DNA of 64,000 nucleotides from Pseudomonas sp. LS44 (lineage in GTDB: Bacteria > Pseudomonadota > Gammaproteobacteria > Pseudomonadales > Pseudomonadaceae): positions 372,001 to 436,000 of the forward strand of contig NZ_CP102830.1 of assembly GCF_024730785.1 (NCBI RefSeq), given 5' to 3'. A program made the position numbers and the translations under genes. The notes beneath the pieces are model-generated. The model worked only from the letters and a program-made list of their open reading frames with translations. It was not told the origin of the DNA and did no database searches. Shown piece by piece: positions 11,325 through 20,434 of this stretch (position 1 is its first letter; each line of letters starts with the position of its first letter).

Positions 11325-12488
11325 ATGACCGTTTTGAAGATGATCGACCTCGACCTCCAGGGTAAGCGCGTACTGATCCGCGAAGACCTCAACGTGCCGG
11401 TGAAAGATGGCCAGGTGAAAAGCGACGCGCGCATCGTCGCTTCCCTGCCGACCATCAAACTGGCGCTGGAGAAGGGTGCGGCGGTAATGGTTTGCTCGCA
11501 CCTGGGTCGTCCGACCGAGGGTGAGTTCAGCGAAGAGAACAGCCTCAAGCCGGTCGCCGACTACCTGAGCAAAGCGCTTGGTCGTGAAGTGCCGCTGGTT
11601 GCCGACTACCTCGGCGGCGTCGACGTGCAGCCAGGCCAAGTAGTGCTGTTCGAGAACGTGCGCTTCAACAAGGGCGAGAAGAAGAACGCCGACGAGCTGG
11701 CCCAGCAATACGCCGCGCTGTGCGACGTGTTCGTCATGGATGCCTTCGGCACCGCCCACCGTGCCGAGGGTTCGACCCACGGCGTGGCCAAGTTCGCCAA
11801 AATCGCCGCCGCCGGCCCGCTGCTGGCGGCCGAGCTGGACGCCTTGGGCAAGGCGCTGGGCAACCCGGCCAAACCGATGGCGGCGATCGTCGCCGGCTCC
11901 AAGGTGTCGACCAAACTCGACGTGCTCAACTCGCTGAGCCAGATCTGCGATCAGCTGATCGTCGGTGGCGGCATCGCCAACACCTTCCTCGCCGCCGCCG
12001 GCCACAACGTCGGCAAGTCGCTGTATGAGCCGGACCTGCTCGACACCGCCAAAGCCATCGCCGCCAAGGTCAGCGTGCCGCTGCCGGTCGACGTGGTGGT
12101 CGCCAAGGAGTTCGCCGAGTCCGCCGCTGCAACGGTCAAACTGATCGGCGAAGTGGCCGACGACGACATGATCCTCGACATCGGCCCGCAGACCGCCGCG
12201 CAGTTCGCCGGGCTGCTCAAGTCGAGCAAGACCATCCTGTGGAACGGCCCGGTCGGCGTGTTCGAGTTCGATCAGTTCGGTAACGGCACCAAGGTTCTCG
12301 CGCAAGCCATTGCCGAAAGCCCGGCGTTCTCCATCGCCGGTGGTGGCGACACCCTGGCGGCGATCGACAAATACGCCGTCGGCGCGCAGATATCCTACAT
12401 TTCCACCGGTGGCGGTGCGTTCCTCGAATTCGTCGAGGGCAAGGTACTGCCGGCCGTGGCGGTCCTGGAACAGCGTGCCAAGGCTTAA
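11325..12488 (+). CDS. pgk: Phosphoglycerate kinase
   Basis: The 387-residue glycolytic enzyme transfers phosphate from 1,3-bisphosphoglycerate to ADP. Motifs include [17 protein letters not shown] near the N-terminus, [28 protein letters not shown], the hinge region [15 protein letters not shown], and the C-terminal nucleotide region [13 protein letters not shown] and [13 protein letters not shown]. Length is standard. It follows epd by 25 bp and is followed after 7 bp by a small lipoprotein gene. Confidence 0.98.
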   Translation: MTVLKMIDLDLQGKRVLIREDLNVPVKDGQVKSDARIVASLPTIKLALEKGAAVMVCSHLGRPTEGEFSEENSLKPVADYLSKALGREVPLVADYLGGVDVQPGQVVLFENVRFNKGEKKNADELAQQYAALCDVFVMDAFGTAHRAEGSTHGVAKFAKIAAAGPLLAAELDALGKALGNPAKPMAAIVAGSKVSTKLDVLNSLSQICDQLIVGGGIANTFLAAAGHNVGKSLYEPDLLDTAKAIAAKVSVPLPVDVVVAKEFAESAAATVKLIGEVADDDMILDIGPQTAAQFAGLLKSSKTILWNGPVGVFEFDQFGNGTKVLAQAIAESPAFSIAGGGDTLAAIDKYAVGAQISYISTGGGAFLEFVEGKVLPAVAVLEQRAKA

Positions 12489-12495
12489 GGCAGCC

Positions 12496-12822
12496 ATGCG
12501 TCGCACCGCGCTGGGACTGGCGGTGGTGCTGTTGGGCGCCTGCGCCGAGACCCCGCCGGCTGACGAGCAAATCGGCGGCTGGACGCGTTGGGTGTGCGAC
12601 AGTCAGACCGAGGTGCTGTGGCGCTTCGCCGACGACAGCCGGGAAAGCGTCGACCTGCGCCTCGGCGGCAGCGACATCGTCTATCGCCTGCGCCAGGAAC
12701 CGGCAGGTTCCGGCACCTTCTACAGCGATAACGTCATCGCCTTTCGCAACAAAGGCGAGGAGGGCCTGGTCTACTGGGTCGGCAACGATTATCTGATCGG
12801 CCGCGGTTGTCAGGCGCCGTGA
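12496..12822 (+). CDS. Small lipoprotein, possibly MliC-type lysozyme inhibitor
   Basis: The 108-residue product has a lipoprotein signal, [18 protein letters not shown], with the lipobox cysteine at residue 16. The mature part is short and beta-rich, with cysteines at WVCDS and near the C-terminus (GRGCQAP), and the segment [14 protein letters not shown]. The two-cysteine layout and the YWV stretch recall MliC/PliC membrane-bound inhibitors of C-type lysozyme, but the match is loose. It starts 8 bp after pgk and is probably cotranscribed; a frame reading further back runs inside pgk and is not used. Confidence 0.65.
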   Translation: MRRTALGLAVVLLGACAETPPADEQIGGWTRWVCDSQTEVLWRFADDSRESVDLRLGGSDIVYRLRQEPAGSGTFYSDNVIAFRNKGEEGLVYWVGNDYLIGRGCQAP

Positions 12823-12967
12823 ACGCTTTGACTCCCTCCTTCCGGGAGAGAGAGCTTTAGACACAACCCGGGGAGCGGAACCGCTCCTCGCGGAAAACTT
12901 GAACAGTGCCTGCCCGTGCGGCAGGCTTGGCACGATTAACGAACTCCAACCGGGAGACAGGAAAACC

Positions 12968-14032
12968 ATGGCACTCATCAGCATGCGTCAGATGCTCGAC
13001 CACGCCGCCGAATTCGGCTACGGCGTGCCGGCCTTCAACGTCAACAACCTCGAGCAGATGCGCGCCATCATGGAAGCGGCCGACAAGACCGACTCGCCGG
13101 TGATCGTTCAAGCATCCGCCGGTGCGCGCAAGTACGCGGGGGCGCCGTTCCTGCGTCACCTGATCCTCGCTGCCATCGAAGAATTCCCGCACATCCCGGT
13201 GTGCATGCACCAGGACCACGGCACCAGCCCGGACGTCTGCCAGCGCTCGATCCAACTGGGCTTCAGCTCGGTAATGATGGACGGCTCGCTGAAGGAAGAC
13301 GGCAAGACTCCAGCCGACTACGACTACAACGTGCGCGTGACCCAGCAGACCGTGGCCTTCGCCCACGCCTGCGGCGTCTCGGTGGAAGGTGAACTGGGCT
13401 GCCTGGGCTCGCTGGAAACTGGCATGGCCGGCGAAGAAGACGGCGTCGGCGCGGAAGGCGTGCTGGACCACAGCCAGATGCTCACCGATCCGGAAGAGGC
13501 GGCCGACTTCGTCAGAAGGACTCAGGTGGATGCCCTGGCAATCGCCATCGGCACCAGCCACGGCGCCTACAAGTTCACCAAGCCGCCGACCGGCGACATC
13601 CTCGCCATCGACCGCATCAAGGAAATCCACAAGCGCATCCCCAACACCCACCTGGTGATGCACGGTTCGTCCTCGGTGCCGCAAGAGTGGCTGAAGGTCA
13701 TCAACGAGTTCGGTGGCAACATCAAGGAAACCTACGGGGTGCCGGTCGAAGAAATCGTCGAAGGCATCAAGCACGGCGTGCGTAAGGTCAATATCGACAC
13801 CGACCTGCGTCTGGCTTCCACCGGTGCGATTCGCCGGATGATGGCCGAAGAGCCGAGCGAGTTCGACCCGCGCAAATTCTTCGCCAAGACCATCGTCGCC
13901 ATGCGCGACATCTGCATCGCCCGCTACGAAGCGTTCGGTACCGCCGGCAATGCCTCGAAGATCAAACCGATCACCCTCGAAGGCATGTTCCAGCGTTACG
14001 CCAAGGGTGAGCTGACCGCCAAGGTCAACTAA
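12968..14032 (+). CDS. fda: Fructose-bisphosphate aldolase, class II
   Basis: The 354-residue zinc enzyme cleaves fructose 1,6-bisphosphate. Zinc and substrate motifs are clear: [53 protein letters not shown] and [13 protein letters not shown]. The start is ATG 12968 ([10 protein letters not shown]) after GGGAGA; longer readings run into the 145-bp upstream gap. It completes the tktA-epd-pgk-fda set, and a strong terminator follows 18 bp after the stop. Confidence 0.97.
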   Translation: MALISMRQMLDHAAEFGYGVPAFNVNNLEQMRAIMEAADKTDSPVIVQASAGARKYAGAPFLRHLILAAIEEFPHIPVCMHQDHGTSPDVCQRSIQLGFSSVMMDGSLKEDGKTPADYDYNVRVTQQTVAFAHACGVSVEGELGCLGSLETGMAGEEDGVGAEGVLDHSQMLTDPEEAADFVRRTQVDALAIAIGTSHGAYKFTKPPTGDILAIDRIKEIHKRIPNTHLVMHGSSSVPQEWLKVINEFGGNIKETYGVPVEEIVEGIKHGVRKVNIDTDLRLASTGAIRRMMAEEPSEFDPRKFFAKTIVAMRDICIARYEAFGTAGNASKIKPITLEGMFQRYAKGELTAKVN

Positions 14033-14049
14033 GCCCCGGCGCTGAAAGC

Positions 14050-14078
14050 AAAAAAGCCCCGCACCTGCGGGGCTTTTG
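14050..14078 (+). terminator. Rho-independent terminator of fda
   Basis: The stem aagccccgc/gcggggctt with the loop acct is followed by TTTTG, directly downstream of the aldolase stop. Confidence 0.9.
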
Positions 14079-14212
14079 CGTTTCTCGCGCTGCTGTTTCG
14101 CGCTGCGGTGCGCCAGCCTTGGTTTGTTGCCTTTTGGGCGGGTAAGGCACCAAGCCCGCCTGCCAACCCCGTGGACCAAGCCTGAAAATCAGCAAAGCGG
14201 GTTTCAGCGCCT

Positions 14213-14350
14213 TGGTAGGAGCGAATTCATTCGCGATCCGCGGCGCCGGCTATCGCGGATAAATCCGCCCCTACAAAAAATCTACGTCAGACCCGTAGAT
14301 CCAAGGGTGGGTTAGCCGTAGGCGTAACCCACCGAGCAGGCTGGACGCCA
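14213..14350. repeat. Two intergenic repeat families in tandem
   Basis: A copy of the family gtaggagcgaattcattcgc occupies about 14213-14275 with its partner arm ending in cccctaca. It is followed at 14305-14345 by a gggtgggttagccgtaggcg copy. The rest of the 360-bp gap between the fda and lyase terminators shows no gene. Other copies of the first family lie at 21983-22042, 25795-25855 and 26647-26718. Confidence 0.75.
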
Positions 14351-14394
14351 GTGTTCCGGGCGAGACCATGCAGCACGTAACCGGGACATAGCTA

Positions 14395-14421
14395 AGAAAA
14401 AGCCCCGCAGTGCGGGGCTTC
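14395..14421 (-). terminator. Rho-independent terminator of the alginate lyase gene
   Basis: The stem agccccgca/tgcggggct is followed on the minus strand by TTTTTC, 20 bp past the lyase stop. Confidence 0.85.
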
Positions 14422-14441
14422 GTAAGGCGCTGCTGGAGTTA

Positions 14442-15110
14442 CTACTTGGGGCGGTGCTCGGCTTTCAAGTTGTAGAAGGTCACGCTGCCGGCTTCGCCGT
14501 CGCCGGCGTTGTCCTGTACGTAGGCGCCGGCCTTGAAGTACAGCGGCTTGGTCTTCCAGTCGGCGCTCAGCGGCTTGGTCCATTGCGTGTCGTTAAGCAG
14601 GATGCTCAGTACGCCGGATGGCGAAAGGTTGATCACATAGGTGAAGCGCTGATTGAGCTTCACGCCGCTGAGCAGCGTATACACCGTGCCTTCCGCGTCG
14701 GTCGGCTTGGCGCGCACCTTGGCGACGATGTTGCCGGTTTTGGTTTTGGTCTTGTACTGATACTCGAGTTTGAGCAGCGGGCTGGTGCTGTTTTGCGCAT
14801 GAATCTGGCCGACCACGATTTTGCCGGTCGACGGCACCTCGCCGACGCTGAGATTGGCGCTCAGGTAGTTGTCGGCGAGCGGATACGTCCAGTTGCGTAG
14901 TTTGCCGTCGCTGAAGGTTTCACGCAGTTCGCTGCGTGGATAGCTGGCATTGGCGGTCGTGGTGCCGTTGACGGGAACCCAGAAGAACGAGGTGCCGGAC
15001 TCCGCATGGAAATACTGATCGCGGTAGCCGCCGACCAGCTGCGAGGTTTCGATGGTCACGGCTGGCTGGCCGACGGGCAGGGTGAGATTCCAGGTTGCAA
15101 GGTCGATCAT
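14442..15110 (-). CDS. Polysaccharide lyase family 7 (alginate lyase)
   Basis: The 222-residue protein carries all three PL7 signatures: RSELRE (59-64), QIHAQ (102-106) and YFKAGAYVQ (about 190-198), the arginine, glutamine, histidine and tyrosine of the catalytic cleft of this jelly-roll fold. It cleaves alginate by beta-elimination. Length matches a single catalytic domain. There is no signal peptide: the protein starts MIDLATWNLTLP straight into the domain, and no credible upstream start adds one. The ribosome site is weak. It may be cytoplasmic or exported otherwise. No alginate synthesis genes are nearby. Confidence 0.92.
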   Translation of the reverse strand: MIDLATWNLTLPVGQPAVTIETSQLVGGYRDQYFHAESGTSFFWVPVNGTTTANASYPRSELRETFSDGKLRNWTYPLADNYLSANLSVGEVPSTGKIVVGQIHAQNSTSPLLKLEYQYKTKTKTGNIVAKVRAKPTDAEGTVYTLLSGVKLNQRFTYVINLSPSGVLSILLNDTQWTKPLSADWKTKPLYFKAGAYVQDNAGDGEAGSVTFYNLKAEHRPK

Positions 15111-15547
15111 TTAAGGGGTTCTCGACAGTGGGCTTCCAGGCGGCACTAGGCGGCGTTCTGCCGAGGGCGCACGTTAAAAGCTGGATTAGGGCACGAGTTG
15201 GGGGCTTGTCCAAAGTCGTGGTGAAGAGCTTCGGACGGCGCTTTATACGGGCCTGGCAGATGCTTGTAATCACCGGCTATCTGCTAGCTGACGTCAAAAA
15301 ATTGATCAACTACCGTGCTGGCTATCGCTTTGCCAGCACTGGAAATGAGGCTGTCGGTTGGTGACGTTGCTGTCGGTACTTGATCGGAAAAGAAAATTTT
15401 TCCGCGTCTGGCGTCAGTTTTTTGTTCTGGGTCGCTGTAGCGGCTGGTGAGCGCGAAAAACTATCTGACCAGCGGAGATAGTGGCCAGTCGGGGAAAAAT
15501 ACTGGCCAGCCTTTACACTGGCGTCCTGACCTTGATTTGGAGCTTGC
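15111..15547. other. Intergenic region without recognised gene
   Basis: The 437 bp between the lyase start and the divergent metallopeptidase gene hold both promoters. They are less GC-rich around 15270-15430. I see no repeat family, RNA gene or credible ORF here. Confidence 0.5.
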
Positions 15548-16078
15548 ATGTTGGTGTTGCGCTATCTCGCCCATTACCCCGCGGCCCTGCAGGCACAAGT
15601 TCGCCAGCTGATCGCCGAGCAGCGTCTTGGTGAATATCTGCAGCGCCGCTACCCGGCTAAACACCAGGTGCAGAACGACAAGGCTTTGTACGCCTACACC
15701 CTGGACTTGAAGCAGCAATACCTGAAGAGCGCACCGAACATCGACAAGGTGCTCTACGACAATCGCCTCGACCTCACCCATCGCGCATTGGGCCTGCACA
15801 CGGCGATCTCGCGGGTGCAGGGCGGCAAGCTCAAGGCCAAGAAGGAAATCCGCGTTGCCGCGCTGTTCAAGGAAGCCGCGCCGGAATTCCTCAGCATGAT
15901 CGTCGTCCACGAGCTCGCGCATCTGCGCGAGGCCGAGCACAACAAGGCCTTCTACAAGCTCTGCGAGCACATGTTGCCGGGCTATCACCAGTTGGAATTC
16001 GATTTGCGCGTGTATCTGACTTGGCGCGAGCTGCCTGCTGAGACTGCTGTGGATGAGCAAAATCATCCAATTGGGTGA
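15548..16078 (+). CDS. YgjP-like zinc metallopeptidase domain protein
   Basis: The 176-residue protein contains HELAHLREAEHNKAF from residue 121, an HExxH zinc site with a third ligand histidine seven residues on, as in the YgjP/M48-like metal-dependent hydrolases. The family substrate is unknown. The C-terminal CEHMLPGYHQLEFDLRVYL is also family-like. The ATG at 15548 follows TTGGAGCTTGC, with a GGAG at usable spacing. It stands alone. Confidence 0.8.
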   Translation: MLVLRYLAHYPAALQAQVRQLIAEQRLGEYLQRRYPAKHQVQNDKALYAYTLDLKQQYLKSAPNIDKVLYDNRLDLTHRALGLHTAISRVQGGKLKAKKEIRVAALFKEAAPEFLSMIVVHELAHLREAEHNKAFYKLCEHMLPGYHQLEFDLRVYLTWRELPAETAVDEQNHPIG

Positions 16079-16270
16079 TCTAAAGTCAGGCGCCGGTTGG
16101 CCGAGACTGTGGGTAACCGAAGTCCGTGTATCGCGCCGAAATATCGAGGCGGGGACGGTCACGCAGTCTGGATAGATACCAACCACGGCCGGACGGTCTC
16201 TCGGATGGAATCCAGCGGCATTCCAATCCGTGCAGCTCATCGCCAAAAAATAAGAAGATCGGGGTAATCG

Positions 16271-17998
16271 ATGTCAGCCAACCAATCCTGGGCAGCTCCG
16301 CAGCTCTCTATTCAAGAGCCGGAACGTGCTTCTCTGCGTTTTACCAGCCACTCCTTGAGCCTGGCGTTGCTGCTCTGCCAGCTGCTCAGCGCCGGTCTGC
16401 TGCTGTTCACCAGCCAAGGCAGCATGCTCATTGCCGCGGTGTTGATCGGCCTCGGCGGGGTGCTTTTGGCCCTGCGCGTGCGCAGGCCAGATGCGGATAT
16501 CCAGCAGTTCACCAGCCTGTTGGCTGCGGCCAACGGCGAGAAACTGGATCTCTCCCACGATCTGCGCGTCGCCCCGGGTAGCGCCTGCGCTGGCCTCGCC
16601 ACACAGTACAACAGCTTGCTTAAGCGCCTTCGCGATGTGGTGGAGGACGTGCGCTTACGCAGCCTCGGCGTGGCTATTGCTTCCAGCCAGGCGCGCGTCC
16701 TCGCCGAACAGGCGGCTACGAATGCCGGCAGCCAGGAGGAGTTCTCCGAACTGGTTTTCCATTCCAGCGAACAGTCGGCCACGGCCGTGCAGGAAGTCTC
16801 GCGGCGTACCGCCAGCATTGCCGATATGAACGGCCGCAACCTCGAGGTGGCGCGTAGCTCGCAGCAGGAAATGGCCGAAGTCAGCCGGCAGATCGGCGGC
16901 ATCAGTGACGTGATGGGGGCTTTCCAGGGCGAAGTGGTGCAGTTGCAGAGCAGCTCGACCAACATCCGCAGCATTCTCAACACCGTGCTGGATTTCGCCG
17001 CGCAGACCAACATGCTCGCCCTCAACGCTGCCATCGAAGCCGCCCGCGCCGGTGAGCAAGGGCGCGGTTTCGCCGTGGTGGCCGACGAGGTGCGCAACCT
17101 GGCCGGCAAGGTTGGCCAGGCGGCCGATCAGATCCAGGGCCTGCTGCAGGATATGACCCGGGCCGTGGAAGGCGCGGGCGAGAGCAGCACTCAGATGGTC
17201 GAGCGCGCGGCGCAAGCCAGCGTCGCGGTGAAAGCCGCCGCCGAACAGTTCGAAGGCATGGTGCGTGATTTCGAAAGCACCAACGGCGATCTGCTGATGG
17301 TCGGTTCGGCGCTGGAAGAGTTGTCGGTGACCAACCGCGAAAGCCACCAGCACAGCATCGGGATTCGCGAACTGGGGACGAAAATCAGTGGCGGCATGCA
17401 GAAAGCGCTGGTCGAGTCCGACCTGCTGCGTGACGACGTCAATCGGATGACCAAGCAGCTGGGCTGTTTCAGTGTGGGCAACAGCCGGTTGGAGTCGATC
17501 TGTGAGGGCCTCTCGGCGTGTCGCGACCGGATCCAGGACGCCATGCACGGCCTGCATGCCCAAGGCGTCGACCTGTTCGATCAGAACTACCAGCCGATTG
17601 CCGGCACCAATCCGCAGAAGCACAACGTCAATTGGGTGCGACCAATGCGGGATGCGGTCCAGGGCATCGTCGATGAGACCGTGCAGAACATTCCGGGGAT
17701 GATGTCGCTGTCGCCAATGACCGAGCGTGGTTATATCGTAACCAACCGCAGCGAGTTGACACAGGCGCCGACTGGCAACCCCGAGATCGATGCGCAGAAG
17801 AGCCGCTTCATGTACTTCGGGCCGATGAGCAAGGGCGATAAGGACAACCTCATCACCTGTCGCAGCCTCGGGCTGGCGGCGGCCACCCTACCCAGTGGCA
17901 TTACTGCGATTGTGGTGTTCCTGCCGCTGAGCGTGCAGGGCCGTCACTGGGGTGTGATGGTTTCGCTGGTCGCGGCAAAAGTCATCGGCCTCGACTAA
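16271..17998 (+). CDS. Methyl-accepting chemotaxis-type protein with C-terminal extension
   Basis: The 575-residue protein has two adjacent hydrophobic helices at about residues 30-75 with hardly any periplasmic loop between them, so it is anchored with its sensory parts in the cytoplasm. The signalling hairpin NMLALNAAIEAARAGEQG lies at about 250, followed by GFAVVADEVRNLAGKVGQAA, the CheA/CheW contact region. After the coiled coil, residues about 410-575 form an extra globular region (GLSACRDRIQDAMH, then MYFGPMSKGDKDNLITCRSL) that I do not recognise and that would be the sensor. No che genes are near. Confidence 0.85.
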   Translation: MSANQSWAAPQLSIQEPERASLRFTSHSLSLALLLCQLLSAGLLLFTSQGSMLIAAVLIGLGGVLLALRVRRPDADIQQFTSLLAAANGEKLDLSHDLRVAPGSACAGLATQYNSLLKRLRDVVEDVRLRSLGVAIASSQARVLAEQAATNAGSQEEFSELVFHSSEQSATAVQEVSRRTASIADMNGRNLEVARSSQQEMAEVSRQIGGISDVMGAFQGEVVQLQSSSTNIRSILNTVLDFAAQTNMLALNAAIEAARAGEQGRGFAVVADEVRNLAGKVGQAADQIQGLLQDMTRAVEGAGESSTQMVERAAQASVAVKAAAEQFEGMVRDFESTNGDLLMVGSALEELSVTNRESHQHSIGIRELGTKISGGMQKALVESDLLRDDVNRMTKQLGCFSVGNSRLESICEGLSACRDRIQDAMHGLHAQGVDLFDQNYQPIAGTNPQKHNVNWVRPMRDAVQGIVDETVQNIPGMMSLSPMTERGYIVTNRSELTQAPTGNPEIDAQKSRFMYFGPMSKGDKDNLITCRSLGLAAATLPSGITAIVVFLPLSVQGRHWGVMVSLVAAKVIGLD

Positions 17999-18067
17999 TC
18001 CCGCCCGCCGCAGGGGCGTGCTCGGGGTGATCGTCGCGCCGCAGGGCATGGGCGTGAACCTGACGTC

Positions 18068-18550
18068 TCACTCGATATGCACCAGCTCCAGGGTCTGCGC
18101 CTGGCGGCCGCTGCCGAGCTGGACCTCGTCGCCGAGGCCCTTGCCGAGCAGTTGCTGGCCGAGCGGCGCATGCGGGCTGATCACCCGCACCTCCTGGGCG
18201 GCAAGGCGCACCTTCAGCCCGGCGCCGTCCGGACCGAGGAAAAACTGCTGTTCCACGCCCTGCGCATCGGCCAGGGTCACCCAGGCGCCGAGTTGCACAC
18301 CGCGCGCCTCGTCGAATGGCCGCAGCACCAGGCTGCGATAAGCGGCCAGTGCCTGGCGCAATTCCTCGGCGCGGCGCGACTGCCCCGCCGCCAGGTACGC
18401 CGCTTCCAGGCCAAGGGTGTCGTACTTGTTCTCGGCGACGTTTTCTTCGTGAGTGGCGGTCTCGTGGGCGGTGCGTGCGGCACGCAGGGCATTGTCGAGA
18501 TCGACCTGCAGCGCGGCGATGATCAGTTGGAGCAATTCGGTCTTGCGCAT
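18068..18550 (-). CDS. GreA/GreB family protein
   Basis: The 160-residue protein has an N-terminal coiled-coil hairpin (HETATHEENVAENKYDTLG) and a C-terminal FKBP-like domain (VRVISPHAPLGQQLLGKGLG, DEVQL) as in GreA/GreB. These enter the RNA polymerase channel and stimulate transcript cleavage or modulate activity. Identity to true GreA looks low, and the hairpin tip does not show the usual acidic pair clearly, so it may be a Gre-like regulator rather than a cleavage factor. It stands alone. Confidence 0.75.
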   Translation of the reverse strand: MRKTELLQLIIAALQVDLDNALRAARTAHETATHEENVAENKYDTLGLEAAYLAAGQSRRAEELRQALAAYRSLVLRPFDEARGVQLGAWVTLADAQGVEQQFFLGPDGAGLKVRLAAQEVRVISPHAPLGQQLLGKGLGDEVQLGSGRQAQTLELVHIE

Positions 18551-18901
18551 GGTCGCCGGTCGTCAGATGGATGGCCGATTGTAACCGCTAGCTAAAGGCC
18601 AATGGTTTTCTGGCCTGAACGAGCGTACTAGTCAATAGTCTCCTGTCGATTGGCTGATCGGCGTGGTTATTTACTGCAAATGAATGCTGTGGCGGCATCT
18701 TTCCCTGTTTTGAAACTTCTTGTCGCGTCCTTGGTTGCGCCGGCTTGCCCCCTTCTTTAAAACGCCCGATCACTCAGGAGCGGCCTCGCGCCCCCTGATC
18801 GACCGCAAGCCCGAGGTTGCTCGATCAGCCGCCAACGGCGCAACGCGGAGCGGACCACCCGTCCGCTCCGGATAACCCTTTACAAAAATAAAAGGTTCTA
18901 C
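18551..18901. other. Intergenic region between the Gre-like gene and the permease
   Basis: The 351 bp hold the divergent promoters. A small dyad (aggccaatgg...tggcct) lies near 18596-18616. The last 50 bp before the permease end in AAAAATAAAAGGTTCTAC with a weak ribosome site. No gene is seen. Confidence 0.5.
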
Positions 18902-20293
18902 ATGTCGCAGAAAGATGAACTCCACCGCGGCCTGGGCGAGCGACACATTCGCCTGATGGCCCTCGGCGCCTGCATCGGCGTCGGCCTGTTCCTCGGCTCC
19001 GCCAAGGCCATCCAGATGGCCGGCCCGGCGATCATGCTCTCCTACCTCATCGGCGGCCTGGCGATCCTGGTGATCATGCGCGCCCTCGGCGAGATGGCCG
19101 TGCACAACCCGGTGGCCGGCTCGTTCAGCCACTACGCGAAAGAATACCTCGGCCCGCTGGCGGGCTTTCTGACCGGCTGGAACTACTGGTTCCTGTGGCT
19201 GGTGACCTGCGTCGCGGAAATCACCGCGGTGGCCATCTACATGCAGATCTGGTTCCCCGAGATCCCGCGCTGGATCTGGGCGCTGGCCGCGCTCGGCAGC
19301 ATGGGCGCGATCAACCTGGCCACGGTCAAGGCGTTCGGCGAGTTCGAGTTCTGGTTCGCCCTGATCAAGATCGTCACCATCATCGCCATGGTCCTGGCCG
19401 GCGCCGGGATGATCGTCTTCGGCTTCGGCAATGACGGCGTCGCTACCGGGATCAGCAACCTCTGGGCTCACGGCGGCTTCATGCCCAACGGCATCGAGGG
19501 CGTGCTGATGTCGCTGCAGATGGTGATGTTCGCCTATCTCGGCGTGGAAATGATCGGCCTCACCGCCGGTGAAGCGAAGAACCCACAGAAGAGCCTGCCG
19601 GGCGCGATCAACTCAGTGTTCTGGCGCATCCTGCTGTTCTACGTTGGCGCGCTGTTCGTGATCATGTCGATCTACCCGTGGAGCGAGATCGGCACCCAGG
19701 GCAGCCCGTTCGTGATGACCTTCGAGCGCCTCGGCATCAAGACCGCCGCCGGCATTATCAACTTCGTGGTGATCACCGCCGCGCTGAGTTCCTGCAACGG
19801 CGGCATCTTCAGCACCGGTCGGATGCTCTACAGCCTGGCCCAGGACGGCCAAGCGCCGAAAGCCTTCGCCAAGACCTCGAAGAACGGCGTGCCGCGCAAC
19901 GCGCTGCTGCTGTCGATCTTCGCCCTGCTGCTCGGCGTGGTAGCCAACTACCTGGCGCCGGAGAAAGTCTTCGTCTGGGTCACCTCGATCGCTACCTTCG
20001 GCGCGATCTGGACCTGGGCGATGATCCTGCTCTCGCAGCTGAAGTTCCGCCGCACCCTGAGCGCCGCGGAAACCGGCAAGTTGCAGTTCAAGATGTGGCT
20101 GTCGCCGCTGAGCAACTACCTGGCGCTGGCCTTCCTAGCCCTGGTGGTCGGCCTGATGGCGTTCTTCGAGGACACCCGCATCGCGCTGTATGTCGGCCCG
20201 CTGTTCCTCGTCGTGCTGGTGGCGCTGTATCGCAGCCTCAAGCTCGGCGACAAGGCGCGCGAACAACGCACCGTGGCTGACGCGGCGTATTGA
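18902..20293 (+). CDS. Amino acid permease, AAT family (ProY-like)
   Basis: The 463-residue transporter has twelve hydrophobic segments and the amino acid transporter (AAT) opening HIRLMALGACIGVGLFLG, with NPVAGSFSHYAKEYLGP and the GLTAGEAKNPQKSLPGAIN loop typical of AroP, ProY, GabP and HutT. These import amino acids by proton symport. The sequence looks closest to proline-specific ProY or histidine permeases of Pseudomonas, but specificity cannot be read from it. It is monocistronic, ending in a very long palindromic terminator. Confidence 0.9.
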   Translation: MSQKDELHRGLGERHIRLMALGACIGVGLFLGSAKAIQMAGPAIMLSYLIGGLAILVIMRALGEMAVHNPVAGSFSHYAKEYLGPLAGFLTGWNYWFLWLVTCVAEITAVAIYMQIWFPEIPRWIWALAALGSMGAINLATVKAFGEFEFWFALIKIVTIIAMVLAGAGMIVFGFGNDGVATGISNLWAHGGFMPNGIEGVLMSLQMVMFAYLGVEMIGLTAGEAKNPQKSLPGAINSVFWRILLFYVGALFVIMSIYPWSEIGTQGSPFVMTFERLGIKTAAGIINFVVITAALSSCNGGIFSTGRMLYSLAQDGQAPKAFAKTSKNGVPRNALLLSIFALLLGVVANYLAPEKVFVWVTSIATFGAIWTWAMILLSQLKFRRTLSAAETGKLQFKMWLSPLSNYLALAFLALVVGLMAFFEDTRIALYVGPLFLVVLVALYRSLKLGDKAREQRTVADAAY

Positions 20294-20320
20294 TCGGCCG
20301 CACGCTGTAAAAGGCTCCTA

Positions 20321-20365
20321 GCTGCAATAAAAAGCCCCGCCTCGCGCGGGGCTTTTTATTGCAGC
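20321..20365. terminator. Bidirectional terminator-type palindrome after the permease
   Basis: The 20-nt arms gctgcaataaaaagccccgc (20321-20340) and their exact complement (20346-20365) flank a 5-nt loop. A and T tracts lie inside the arms, so the hairpin can terminate from either side. Confidence 0.9.
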
Positions 20366-20434
20366 GCCGACCGCACTCGTTCTCCAGGCAATCCGCTAAG
20401 CTCGGCACAGCATGGCCAACCGGGGAGGGATTGC

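Noticed and set aside
11133..12506. 457-codon minus-strand frame over pgk
   Set aside because: Antisense shadow of phosphoglycerate kinase.
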